Below, piece by piece: positions 48,702 through 61,632 of a stretch of 64,000 nucleotides of DNA. The notes beneath the pieces are model-generated. The model did not search any database and had not been told where the DNA came from. It saw nothing but the letters and a program-made list of their open reading frames with translations. Position 1 is the first letter of the stretch; each line of letters begins with the position of its first letter. This stretch comes from Rhodeus uyekii (lineage: Eukaryota; Chordata; Actinopteri; Cypriniformes; Acheilognathidae), in contig JAWRVZ010000625.1 in the NCBI GenBank assembly GCA_037043235.1, positions 61,611 through 125,610 of the forward strand, read 5' to 3'. The position numbers and the translations under genes were made by a program.

Positions 48702-50451
48702 ATTATTAGGGGCCAAGCACCGAAGGTGCGGAGGCACCTATTGTTTTTGTTCCGGTTCTTATTATTATTATTATTATTATTCTTCTTCTGCCATTGAAGT
48801 CTATGACAGCCCATAGAACCGTAAGCGGGAAAATGAAAAAAAGTTGGCACACTCATAAAGGAGAGTCTAATCATTGACCATAGCAAAATTGAAGTCTCTA
48901 ACTCAATCTCTCTACCGCCACCAACTGTCCAAAGTTGCACTCACGTTTACGTAAATAACTTTTGAACCGTATGTCCTAGAAACAAAATTCTTTTGTCCAC
49001 TGATTCCTTGGCTCAAGACGATTCGATTGCACCCTATGACGTCAAGTTGAAATGTCAAACCGTTTATGAATAACTCACGAAAGAATCCGACGTAATGATC
49101 GCAAAAATGAACGTGAGGCTCTATCTCCACAACGCATTAGCGTTTTCTGACCAAACTCGGTGTGTGTTATGTCAATCATGGTCTGAGGCTACCTGCAGAG
49201 TTTTGGCGCTGTGCCCCCTAGTGGTCAGGAGATATGAAAAAGTGACATTTTTCCTTACAACTCCTGAACGCTTTGTCCAAAATTCATAAAACTGGTCTCG
49301 TTAGATTCAGTGCATCATGCCGAGTCGTGCGATACCAAATTTTCCCATATCGGCCATTTAGAGCGTCGGCCATTTTGAATATTGTCATAAATTGCTATAT
49401 TTAACAAATGGATTGGCGTATCGTTACGAAACTCAATATGTGTCTTCGGCACCTAACCTTGATACGGCACAAAAAGTTTGGGGGCAGCGCCACCTTGTGG
49501 TCAAAAGTTATAACCAAATTTACAAATATGCTAATAACTTTTGATGACGTTAACCTATTGTAAAACAAATGGTCTTAATGTGTTCATTGGGTCAAGCCGA
49601 GACCATAGAGACCAAATATGTCATATTCGGCCAAACCTCCGATTTGCCATGTTATTTTTCTTTAAAAACCTACTTTTTCGAACTCCTCCCAGACCGTTTG
49701 TCCAATTTTCACCAAAATTGAACCACATCATCTCCAGACCATCATGACAAAAAGTTATCCAAAGAAAGTTGATATGTCAAACCGTTTACGAATAACTCGC
49801 GAAAGAATTCGAGGTAAAAGTCGCCAAAATGAAATTGAGGCTTTATCTCCGCAATGCATTAGCCTTTTCTGACCAAACTAGGTGTGTGTTATGTCAATCA
49901 TGGTCTGAGGCTACCTGCAGAGTTTTGGCGCTCTGCCCCCTAGTGGTCAGGATATATTAAAAAACTGACATTTTTGATTATAACTCCTGAACGCTTTGTC
50001 TAAAAATCATGAAACTGCTGTCTTTAGATCCAGTGGGTCATGCCGAGTCCTGTGATACCACATTTTCCCATATCGGCCATTTTGAGCATCTGCCATTTCG
50101 ATTTTTCTTATAAGATGCTATGTTTAACAAACACATGACTTTAGTGCTCTGTAAGCAATGGTTTACCCAATTGAAAGCAAACTTTGCATGTGTCAATGTC
50201 ACCACACTCTCAATGTACCACATGAATTGACACTACAATTTGGTTACAGCGCTGCCTGTTGGTTGAATGTGATAAACCATTAAATCGAATTACTAAAGAC
50301 CGTATTGTTGATTTTTCAGCCATTTAGACTTAAGTCATATTGAAATGTCTTTAGATTCTTACTGCCGTTGGTCTGATGATGCCAGCCATGTCGGCATGAC
50401 ATTTAATGCCCTCCTTGCGCTTGGCCCCGTGATGGCTGCTAGCAGCTATTT
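48702..50451 (+). mobile_element. Family I-B unit 29 with internal deletion
   Basis: 5' domain at 48708. At about 49043 the sequence CCCTATGACGTCA passes directly into AAGTTGAAATGTC, deleting about 150 bp and cutting the CRE palindrome on one side. The 3' terminus is TATTT instead of TATATTT. Two CTCF-type sites remain. Confidence 0.8.
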
Positions 50452-50998
50452 AGGGGCCAAGCACCGAAGGTGCGGAGGCACCTATTGTTTTTGTTCCGGT
50501 TCCTATTATTAGGGGCCAAGCACCGAAGGTGCGGAGGCACCTATTGTTTTTGTTCCGGTTCTTATTAGGGGCCAAGCACCGAAGGTGCGGAGGCACCTAT
50601 TGTTTTTGTTCCGGTTCTTATTATTAGGGGCCAAGCACCGAAGGTGCGGAGGCACCTATTGTTTTTGTTCCGGTTCTTATTAGGGGCCAAGCACCGAAGG
50701 TGCGGAGGCACCTATTGTTTTTGTTCCGGTTCCTATTATTAGGGGTTCAAACGCGAAGCGTTGAAAACCTATTGTAATTGTTTGGATTTTTATTATTATT
50801 AGGGGCCAAGCACCGAAGGTGCGGAGGCACCTATTGTTTTTGTTCCGGTTCCTATTATTAGGGGCCAAGCACCGAAGGTGCGGAGGCACCTATTGTTTTT
50901 GTTCCGGTTCTTATTATTATTAGGGGCCAAGCACCGAAGGTGCGGAGGCACCTATTGTTTTTGTTCCGGTTCTTATTATTATTATTATTATTATTATT
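50452..50998 (+). repeat. Expanded cluster of nine 5' domains (8 family I, 1 family II)
   Basis: Family I 5' domains start at 50452, 50511, 50567, 50626, 50682, 50801, 50860 and 50922. A family II 5' domain at 50741-50800 sits between the fifth and sixth. Family I start-to-start spacings are 56, 59 or 62 bp, that is 56 plus multiples of 3, set by the number of ATT triplets. It is the largest cluster in the window and precedes the body of unit 30. Confidence 0.9.
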
Positions 50999-51000
50999 CT
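50972..51000 (+). repeat. ATT microsatellite of unit 30
   Basis: Eight to nine ATT triplets after the last of nine 5' domains. Confidence 0.9.
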
Positions 51001-51941
51001 TTTTCTTCTGCCATTGAAGTCTATGACAGCCCATAGAACCGTAAGCGGGAAAATGAAACAAAGTTGGCACACTCATAAAGGACAGTCCAATCATTGACCA
51101 TAGCAAAATTGAAGTCTCTAACTCAATCTCTATTGCGCCACCAACTGTCCAAAGTTGCACTCACGTTTACGTAAATAACTTTTGAACCGTATGTCCTAGA
51201 AACAAAATTCTTTTGTCCACTGATTCCTTGGCTCAAGACGATTCGATTGCACCCTATGACGTCATTTTCCGTCATGAAAATTTTCCCGCCATTTTGAATT
51301 TTTTGAAAAACCTACTCTTTCGAACTCCTCCTTGGCCGTTCGTCCGATTTTCACGAAAATTGAACCACATCATCTCCAGACAATGTGGACAAAACGATAT
51401 ATAAAGAAAGTTGATTCGTCAAACCGTTTACGAATAACTCGCGAAAGAATCTGAGGTAAAAGTCGCCAAAATGAAATTGAGGCTTTATCTCCGCAACGCA
51501 TTAGCCTTTTCTGACCAAACTAGGTGTGTGTTATGTCAATCATGGTCTGAGGCTACCTGAAGAGTTTTGGCGCTGTGCCCCCTAGTGGTCAGGAGATATT
51601 AAAAAACTGACATTTTTGATTATAACTCCTGAACGCTTTGTCTAAAAATCATAAAACTGGTCTCGTTAGATTCAGTGCATCATGCCGAGTCGTGCGATAC
51701 CAAATTTTCCCATATCGGCCATTTTGAGCGTCGGCCATTTTGAATATTGTCATAAATTGCTATATTTAACAAAGATATTGGCGTATTGTTACGAAACTCA
51801 ATATGTGTCTTCGGCACCTAACCTTTATACGACTCAAAAAGTTTCGAGGCAGGACCCCCTTGTGGTCAAAAATTATAACCAAATTTACATTTAATGCCCT
51901 CTTTGCGCTTGGCCCCGTGATGGCTGCTAGCAGCTATATTT
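50999..51941 (+). mobile_element. Family I-B unit 30 body, internally deleted
   Basis: Body following the nine-domain cluster. It contains one CTCF-core site (GTGCCCCCTAGTGG near 51577) and the half-module with GCAGGACCCCCTTGTGG. At about 51886-51890 it jumps from AACCAAATTTACA into ACATTTAATGCCC of the tail, removing about one internal repeat plus part of the tail. ACA is shared at the junction. Confidence 0.81.
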
Positions 51942-53771
51942 ATTATTATTATTCTTTTTCTTCTGCCATTGAAGTCTATGACAGCCCATAGAACCGTAAG
52001 CGGGAAAATGAAACAAAGTTGGCACACTCATAAAGGACAGTCCAATCATTGACCATAGCAAAATTGAAGTCTCTAACTCAATCTCTAAAGCGCCACCAAC
52101 TGTCCAAAGTTGCACTCACGTTTACGTAAATAACTTTTGAACCGTATGTCCTAGAAACAAAATTTTTTTGTCCACTGATTCCTTGGCTCAATACGATTCG
52201 ATTGCACCCTATGACGTCATTTTCCGTCATGAAACTTTTCCCGCCATTTTGAATTTTATGAAAATCCTACTTTTTCGAACTCCTCCTAGGCCGTTTGTCC
52301 GATTTGCACGAAAATTGAACCACATCAACTCCAGACAATGTGGACAAAACGATATATAAAGAAAGTTGATTCGTCAAACCGTTTACGAATAACTCGCAAA
52401 AGAATCTGAGGTAAAAGTCGCCAATATGAAATTGAGGCTTTATCTCCCCAATGCATTAGCCTTTTCTGACCAAACTAGGTGTGTGTTATGTCAATCATGG
52501 TCTGAGGCTACCTGCCGAGTTTTGGCGCTGTGCCCCCTAGTGGTCAGGAGATATGAAAAAGTTAAATATTTGCTTATAACTTCTGAACGCTTTGGCCAAA
52601 AATAATAAAACTGGTCTCTTTAGATTCAGTGCATCATGCCGAGTCGTGCGATACCAAATTTTCCCATATCGGCCATTTTGAGCGTCGGCCATTTTGAATA
52701 TTGTCATAAATTGCTATATTTAACAAAGATATTGACATATCGTTACGAAACTCAATATGTGTCTTCGGCACCTAACCTTGATACGACTCAAAAAGTTTCG
52801 AGGCAGCACCCCCTTGTGGTCAAAAATTATAACCAAATTTACAAATATGCTAATAACTTTTGAGTGCGTTAAGCTATGGTAAAACAAATTATCTTTATAC
52901 GTTCCTTGGGTCAAATCGAGAACACAGATACCAAATTTGTCATAGTCGGCCAAACTTCTTGTCCACCATGTTGTTTTTCTTTGAAAACCTACTTTTTCGA
53001 ACTCCTCCCAGACCGTTTGTCCAATTTTCACCAAAATTAAACCACATTATCTCCCGACCATCGTGACAAAAAGTTATCCAAAGAAAGTTGATATGTCAAA
53101 CCGTTTACGAATAACTCGCGAAAGAATCCGACGTAATGGTCACAAAAATGAAATTGAGGCTTTATCTCCGCAATGCATTAGCGTTTTCTGACCAAACTAG
53201 GTGTGTGTTATGTCAAACATGGTCTGAGGCTACCTGCAGAGTTTCGGCGCTGTGCCCCCTAGTGGTCAGGAGTTATGAAAAACTGACTTTTTTGCTTATA
53301 ACTTCTGAACCCTTTGGCCAAAAATCATGAAACTGGTCTCTTTAGATCCAGTGGGTCATGCCGAGTCCTGTGATACCAAATATTCCCATATCGGCCATTT
53401 TCTGCGTCTGCCATTTCGATTTTTCTTATAAGATGCTATGTTTAACAAACACATGACTTTAGTGCTCTGTCAGCAATGGTTTATCCAATTGAAAGCAAAC
53501 TTTGCATGTGTCAATGTCACCACACTCTCAATGTACCACATGAATTGACACTACAATTTGGTTACAGCGCTGCCTGTTGGTCGAACGTGATAAACCATTA
53601 AATCGAATTACTGAAGACCGTATTGATGATTTTTCAGCCATTTAGACTTAAGTCATATTGAAATGTCTTTAGATTCTTACTGCCGTTGGTCTGATGATGC
53701 CAGCCATGTCGGCATGACATTTAATGCCCTCCTTGCGCTTGGCCCCGTGATGGCTGCTAGCAGCTATATTT
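51942..53771 (+). mobile_element. Family I-B unit 31 (long form), no 5' domain
   Basis: Starts with ATT after unit 30; the head is nearly the same as in unit 30 (GAAACAAAGTTGG). Two internal repeats, the second with GTTTCGGCGCTGTGCC. Private changes include TTTCTGCGTCTGCC in the last module. Ends at 53765-53771. Confidence 0.81.
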
Positions 53772-55596
53772 ATTATTCTTCTTCTTCTTCCGTCATGGAA
53801 GTCTATGACAGCCCATAGAACCGTATGCGGGAAAATGATGAAAGTTGGCACACTCATTAAGGACAGTCCAAACATTGACCATAGCAAAATTGAAGTCTCT
53901 AACTCAATATCTCTAGCGCCACCAACTGTCCAAAGTTGAACTAACGTTTATGCTAATAACTTTTGAACCGTATGACCTAGAAACAAAATTCTTATGTCCA
54001 CTGATTCCTTGGCTCAAGACGATTCGATTGCACCCTATGACGTCATTTTCCGTCATGAAAAATTTCCCGCCATTTTGAATTTTATGAAAAACCTACTTTT
54101 TCGAACTCCTCCTAGGCCGTTTTTCCGATTTCAACGAAAATTGAACCACATCATCTCCAGACAATGTGGACAAAAAGTTATCCAAAGAAAGTTGATATGT
54201 CAAACCGTTTACGAATAACTCGCGAAAGAATTCGACGTAATGGTCGCAAAAATGAAATTGAGGCTTTATCTCCGCAACGCATTAGCGTTTTTTGACCAAA
54301 CTAGGTGTAGGTTATGTCAATCATGATCTGAGGCTACCTGCAGAGTTTTGGCGCTGTGCCCCCTAGTGGTCAGGAGATATGAAAAAGTTAAATATTTGCT
54401 TATAACTTCTGAACGCTTTGGCCAAAAATAATAAAACTGGTCTCTTTAGATTCAGTGCATCATGCCGAGTCGTGCGATACCAAATTTTCCCATATCGGCC
54501 ATTTTGAGCGTCGGCCATTTTGAATATTGTCATAAATTGCTATATTTAACAAAGATATTGGCGTATCGTTACGAAACTCAATATGTGTCTTCGGCACCTA
54601 ACCTTGATACGACTCAAAAAGTTTCGAGGCAGCACCCCCTTGTGGTCAAAAATTATAACCAAATTTACAAATATGCTAATAACTTTTGAGTGCGTTAACC
54701 TATGGTAAAACAAATTATCTTTATACGTTCCTTGGGTCAAACCGAGAACACAGATACAAAATTTGTCATAGTCGGCCAAACTTCGTGTCCACCATGTTGT
54801 TTTTCTTTAAAAACCTACTTTTTCGAACTCCTCCCAGACCGTTTGTCCAATTTTCACCAAAATTAAACCACATCATCTCCAGACCATCATGACAAAAAGT
54901 TATCCAAAGAAAGTTGATATGTCAAACCGTTTACGAATAACTCGCAAAAGAATCCGACGTAATGGTCGCAAAAATGAAATTGAGGCTTTATCTCCGCAAC
55001 GCATTAGCGTTTTTTGACCAAACTAGGTGTGTGTTATGTCAATCATGGTCTGAGGCTACCTGCAGAGTTTTGGGGCTCTGCCCCCTAGTGGTCAGGAGAT
55101 ATAAAAAAACTGACATTTTTGATTATAACTCCTGAACGCTTTGTCTAAAAATCATGAAACTGCTGTCTTTAGATCCAGTGGGTCATGCCGAGTCCTGTGA
55201 TACCAAATTTTCCCATATCGGCCATTTTGAGCGTCTGCCATTTCAATTTTTCTTATAAGATGCTATGTTTAACAAACACATGACTTTAGTGCTCTGTCAG
55301 CAATGGTTTACCCAATTGAAAGCAAACTTTGCATGTGTCAATGTCACCATACTCTCAATGTACCACATGAATTTACACTACAATTTGGTTACAGCGCTGC
55401 CTGTTGATTGAATGTGATAAACCATTAAATCGAAATACTAAAGACCGTATTGTTGATTTTTCAGCCATTTAGACAAGTCATATTGAAATGTCTTTAGATT
55501 CTTACTGCCGTTGGTCTGATGATGCCAGCCATGTCGGCATGACATTTAATGCCCTCCTTGCGCTTGGCCCCGTGATGGCTGCTAGCAGCTATATTT
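53772..55596 (+). mobile_element. Family I-B unit 32 (long form), no 5' domain
   Basis: ATT/CTT head. Shares rare variants with unit 26 over at least 700 bp. In the second internal repeat GGCGCTCTG is GGGGCTCTG. The tail lacks a few bases (TTTAGACAAGTCATATTG). Ends at 55590-55596. Confidence 0.81.
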
Positions 55597-57495
55597 ATTA
55601 TTATTAGGGGCCAAGCACCGAAGGTGCGGAGGCACCTATTGTAATTGTTCCGGTTCTTTATTATTATTATTCATCTTCTTCTTCTTCTTCTTCTTCTTCT
55701 TCCGCCATGGAAGTCTATGTAAGGCCATAGAACCGTTTGCGGGAAAATGATAAAATTTGGCACACTGATAGAGGACAAGCCAATCATTGACCATAGCAAA
55801 TTTGAAGTCTCTAACTCAATGTCTCTAGCGCCACCAACTGTCCAAAGTTGCACTCACGTTTACGTAAATAACTCTTGAAGCGTATGTCCTAGAAACAAAA
55901 TTCTTTCGTCCACTAATTCCTTGGCTCAAGACGATTCGATTGCACCCTATGACGTCATTTTCCGTCATGAAAATTTTCCCGCCATTTTGAATTTTACGAA
56001 AAACCTTTTTTTTTCGAACTCCTCCTAGGCCGTTTTTCCGATTTCAACGAAAATTGAACCACATCATCTCCAGACAATGTGGACAAAAAGTTATCCAAAG
56101 AAAGTTGATATGTCAAACCGTTTACGAATAACTCGCGAAAGAATCCGACGTAATGGTCGCAAAAATGAAATTGAGGCTTTATCTCCGCAACGCATTAGCG
56201 TTTTCTGACCAAACTAGGTGTGTGTTATGTCAATCATGATCTGAGGCTACCTGCAGAGTTTTGGCGCTGTGCCCCCTAGTGGTCAAGAGATATGAAAAAG
56301 TTAAATATTTGCTTATAACTTCTGAACGCTTTGGCCAAAAATAATAAAACTGGTCTCTTTAGATTCAGTGCATCATGCCGAGTCGTGCGATACCAAATTT
56401 TCCCATATCGGCCATTTTGAATATTGTCATAAATTGCTATATTTAACAAAGATATTGGCGTATCGTTACGAAACTCAATATGTATCTTCGGCACCTAACC
56501 TTGATACGACTCAAAAAGTTTCGAGGCAGCACCCCCTTGTGGTCAAAAATTATAACCAAATTTACAAATATGCTAATAACTTTTGAGTGCGTTAACCTAT
56601 GGTAAAACAAATTATCTTTATACGTTCCTTGGGTCAAACCGAGAACACAGATACCAAATTTGTCATAGTCGGCCAAACTTCTTGTCCACCATGTTGTTTT
56701 TCTTTAAAAACCTACTTTTTCGAACTCCTCCCAGACCGTTTGTCCAATTTTCAACAAAATTAAACCACATCATTTCCAGACCATCTTGACAAAAAGTTAT
56801 CCAAAGAAAGTTGATATGTCAAACCGTTTACGAATAACTCGCGAAAGAATCTGACGTAATGGTTGCAAAAATGAAATTGAGGCTTTATCTCCGCAACGCA
56901 TTAGCGTTTTCTGACCAAACTAGGTGTGTGTTATGTCAATCATGGTTTGAGGCTACCTGCAGAGATTTGGCGCTCTGCCCCCTAGTGGTCAGGAGATATA
57001 AAAAAACTGACATTTTTGATTATAACTCCTGAACGCTTTGTCTAAAAATCATGAAACTGGTCTCTTTAGATCCAGTGGGTCATGCCGAGTCCTGTGATAC
57101 CAAATTTTCCCATATCGGCCATTTTGAGCGTCTGCCATTTCGATTTTTCTTGTAAGATGCTATGTTTAACAAACACATGACTTTAGTGGTCTGTCAGCAA
57201 TGGTTTACCCAATTGAAAGCAAACTTTGCATGTGTCAATGTCACCACACTCTCAATGTACCACATGAATTGACACTACAATTTGGTTACAGCGCTGCCTG
57301 TTGGTTGAATGTGATAAACCATTAAATCGAATTGCTAAAGACCGTATTGTTGGTTTTTCAGCCATTTAGACTTAAGTCATATTGAAATGTCTTTAGATTC
57401 TTACTGCCGTTGGTCTGATGATGCCAGCCATGTCGGCATGACATTTAATGCCCTCCTTGCGCTTGGCCCCGTGATGGCTGCTAGCAGCTATATTT
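55597..57495 (+). mobile_element. Family I-B unit 33 (long form)
   Basis: 5' domain at 55606 of the AATTGTTCCGG variant, with the same CATCTT plus long CTT head as unit 6. A 16 bp deletion near 56414 removes one of the two GGCCATTTT copies, probably by exchange between these direct repeats. The unit ends TATATTT at 57489-57495 and passes directly to CTTTTTCTTCTGCC without ATT. Confidence 0.81.
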
Positions 57496-59314
57496 CTTTT
57501 TCTTCTGCCATTGAAGTCTATGACAGCCCATAGAACCGTAAGCGGGAAAATGAAACAAAGTTGGCACACTCATAAAGGACAGTCCAATCATTGACCATAG
57601 CAAAATTGAAGTCTCTAACTCAATCTCTATAGCGCCACCAACTGTCCAAAGTTGCACTCACGTTTACGTAAATAACTTTTGAACCGTATGTCCTAGAAAC
57701 AAAATTCTTTTGTCCACTGATTCCTTGGCTCAAGACGATTCGATTGCACCCTATGACGTCATTTTCCGTCATGAAAATTTTCCCGCCATTTTGAATTTTA
57801 TGAAAAACCTACTTTTTCGAACTCCTCCTAGGCCGTTCGTCCGATGTTCACGTAAATTGAACCACATCATCTCCAGACAATGTGGACAAAACGGTATATA
57901 AAGAAAGTTGATTCGTCAAACCGTTTACGAATAACTCGCGAAAGAATCTGACGTAATGGTTGCAAAAATGAAATTGAGGCTTTATCTCCGCAACGCATTA
58001 GCGTTTTCTGACCAAACTAGGTGTGTGTTATGTCAATCATGGTCTGAGGCAACCTGCAGAGTTTTGGCGCTGTGCCCCCTAGTGGTCAGGAGTTATGAAA
58101 AAATGACTTTTTTGCTTATAACTTCTGAACCCTTTGGCCAAAAATCATGAAACTGGTCTCTCTAGATCCAGTGGGTCATGCCGAGTCCTGTGATACCAAA
58201 TATTCCCTTATCGGCCATTTTGAGCATCTGCCATTTCGAATATTGTCATAAATTGCTATATTTAACAAAGATATTGGCGTATCGTTACGAAACTCAATAT
58301 GTGTCTTCGGCACCTAACCTTGATACGACTCAAAAAGTTTTGAGGCAGCACCACCTTGTGGTCAAAAGTTATAACCAAATTTACAAATATGCTAATAACT
58401 TTTGAGTATGTTAACCTATGGTAAAACAAATTATCTTTATACGTTCCTTGGGTCAAACCGAGAAAACAGATACCAAATTTGTCATAGTCGGCCAAACTTC
58501 CTGTCCACCATGTTGTTTTTCTTTAAAAACCTACTTTTTCGAACTCCTCCCAGACCGTTTGTCCAATTTTCACCAAAATTAAACCACATCATCTCCAGAC
58601 CATCATGACAAAACGGTATATAAACAAAGTTGATTCGCCAAACCGTTTACGAATAACTCGCGAAAGAATTCGACACAATGGCCATAGAATTGAAAGCGAG
58701 GCTATATCTACGTAATGCATTAGCCTTTTCTGACCAAAATAGGTGTGTTTTATGTCAATCATGGTCTGAGGCTACCTGCAGAGTTTTGGCGCTCTGCCCC
58801 CTAGTGGTCAGGAGATATTAAAAAACTGACATTTTTGATTATAACTCCTGAACGCTTTGTCTAAAAATCATGAAACTGCTGTCTTTAGATCCAGTGGGTC
58901 ATGCCGAGTCCTGTGATACCAAATTTTCCTATATCAGCCATTTTGAGCGTCTGCCATTTCGATTTTTCTTATAAGATGCTATGTTTAACAAACACATGAC
59001 TTTAGTGCTCTGTCAGCAATGGTTTACCCAATTGAAAGCAAACTTTGCATGTGTCAATGTCACCACACTCTCAATGTACCACATGAATTGACACTACAAT
59101 TTGGTTACAGCGCTGCCTGTTGGTTGAATGTGATAAACCATTAAATCGAATTACTAAAGACCGTATTGTTGATTTTTCAGCCATTTAGACTTAAGTCATA
59201 TTGAAATGTCTTTAGATTCTTACTGCCATTGGTCTGATGATGCTAGCCATGTCGGCATGACATTTAATGCCCTCCTTGCGCTTGGCCCCGTGATGGCTGC
59301 TAGCAGCTATATTT
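57496..59314 (+). mobile_element. Family I-B unit 34 (long form, chimeric)
   Basis: No 5' domain. Near 58195-58245 the sequence switches from the last-module type (GGGTCATGCCGAGTCCTG, CCATTTCGA) to the middle-module type (ATATTGTCATAAATTGC). The unit is therefore a fusion in which the second repeat was re-attached at a homologous place. The segment 58620-58720 has the GAATTCGACACAATGG variant of unit 9. Ends at 59308-59314. Confidence 0.81.
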
Positions 59315-59433
59315 AGGGGCCAAGCACCGAAGGTGCGGAGGCACCTATTGTTTTTGTTCCGGTTCTTTATTATTAGGGGCCAAGCACCGAAGGTGCGGAG
59401 GCACCTATTGTTTTTGTTCCGGTTCTTATTATT
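59315..59433 (+). repeat. Two orphan family I 5' domains before family II
   Basis: Family I 5' domains at 59315 and 59375 with no family I body, followed by two family II 5' domains. The arrangement is the same as at 31209-31326, so family I 5' domains stand in front of both family II blocks. Confidence 0.86.
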
Positions 59434-61544
59434 AGGGGTTCAAACGCGAAGCGTTGAAAACCTATTGTAATTGTTAAGATTTTTAGGGGTTCAAACGCGA
59501 AGCGTTGAAAACCTATTGTGATTGTTAAGATTTTTATTATTATTATTATTATTCTGCCGTACTTCTTATCGTGCAGACCAAACCGTAATGTCTAGAGACT
59601 TGAAAGTTGGCCAGAAGGTAGGTCTCAATTTGGGGAGAACGTATCAAAATATGACCCCGATTGGCCAATAGGTGGCGCTACAGCGATCAAAATACCTAAA
59701 TTGCTAATAACTCATAGACAGTTTGTCGTACACTCAAGTGTCTTATATCCCTGGAATCCTTGGCTCAAGACTTAAAAAATGTATATCTCCGATTTCATTT
59801 CCGCCCATAAAAATTTTCCGCCATTTTGAATTTTCTGAAAAAAAAATTTTTCGAACTCCTCATAGGCCGTCTGTCCAAATAACGTGAAACTTCACACATA
59901 TCATCTAGAGACTCTCATGACCAAAAGTTATTCAAATAATTTCGATCGGTGATTCAGGCTTGCAACAACACGCTAAAACGTTCGCATAGTGCGGAGACAC
60001 TTTTGCTAAAATCGTAATAACTCTGGAACGCAAAGAGATAATCTCAACAAACTTCACATAGTCATGTATAAGGTCATTTTGTGGTCACACCAAAAAAACT
60101 GGGCCAGTTGACCACTTGGTGGCGCTATATTATGAAAAAAACACTAAATCACCTGTACAGGGTCACATGTTTGTCTGATTGTTCTGAAACTTGTCATGCA
60201 CGGTCTTTGTCCAAGCGTCCATGATGGTCTATGAGGATATTGGTGTATCTCAAAAAACATGACCGTCATCGGCCAATGAACTTTGAGCATCAATTAGACT
60301 AGCTTAACGAAGGTCGATCGGAACGAAACTCGATGGGCGTGTTTGACTCATGGCCCTAGTGGTCTGTCAGAATTTTTAAGAAAATCGGACACTAGTTGGC
60401 GCTAACAAGTTTTTTGCGTCTCTACTCACGTGGTGTTTCACGCATCCACAAAATATTGATATCATCTGATAGATCTCCTCATACTGAACAACTTTGCCTC
60501 AAGAACCACTGCTGTCAATCAAATTGTTTGCGAAATATTGGAGATTTTTGAAATTTCAAATTTTTCGAACTCGTCATAGGCCGTCAATCTCACTGGCTTG
60601 AAAATTCACACGCATCATCTAGGGACACTCAAGGCAAAAAGTTGTCAAAGGATTTTTGATTAGTTAAACCGTTCAGCAGATAAAAATTTTCATATATTTC
60701 TGATTTGGCCTATTATGATTAAAATGTCCATATATCTTGTCCAAAAACAATAAACTTCACAAAACTGTGTAAATGTTAAGAACAAGTCATTTTGAAGAAA
60801 CGTGTGAGGTTTCATGTATTTCTGATGCTCGTACGGCTCACAATAAATTATAAACTTTCTATATTTTAAAATCTTACAAAAGCTGTCATACTAGTTTTGT
60901 CCACAAGAGAAACGTCACAGATCTGTGAACATGTTAAGAACAAGTCATTTTGAAGAAATGTGTCAGGTCTCATGTATTTCTGATGCTCATAGGGCTCACA
61001 ATAAATTACAAACGATCTACATTTTAAAATCTTAGAAAAGCTGTAATACTACTTTTGTCCACAAGAGGCACCGTCAGGCTGACAGAGAACAAGTCAGATT
61101 GACATAGACTGACATAACAGTTCAGATGATATGATGTGTGGTGTTAAACATATCCACACTATATTAATATCATTTGATAGATATTCCGATTCTGAAAAAA
61201 TGTGTAACATGTCTATATCATTTACACAAACTAAACATGTCTATATCATTTACACAAACTAGACACTTCTTAAAGCTGTGTTTATGTGGAGAACAAGTCA
61301 GATTGACATAGAATGACATAAACCAACATAACAGTTCAGATGTTCAGTTCACAATATTAATATCATTTGATCTTCTAATAACTGAACATTTTTGTAAGAT
61401 GTCTATACATTGTTTGCACAAAGCATAAACTTCACAGTACTGTGCACATTAGGAGAACTAGTCAGATTGACCACAAACCGTCTTGACAGCTCAGATGGTC
61501 TTGCAACGTTTGAACCCCGGTCATTGCTGCTTGCAGCTATATTT
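59434..61544 (+). mobile_element. Family II unit c, two 5' domains
   Basis: 5' domains begin at 59434 and 59485 (51 bp apart, with no ATT between). The body matches units a and b throughout but with more substitutions. Plus-strand CTCF-like site in TTGACCACTTGGTGGCGC near 60109-60126. The 14 bp palindrome TCACAGATCTGTGA is at 60915-60928. The distal part has a duplication of a short TGTCTATATCATTTACACA segment (about 61209-61260). 3' end: CGTTTGAACCCC, hairpin, TATATTT at 61538-61544. Confidence 0.82.
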
Positions 61545-61590
61545 AGGGGTTCAAACGCGAAGCGTTGAAAACCTATTGTATTTGTTAAGA

Positions 61591-61632
<42 letters not shown>

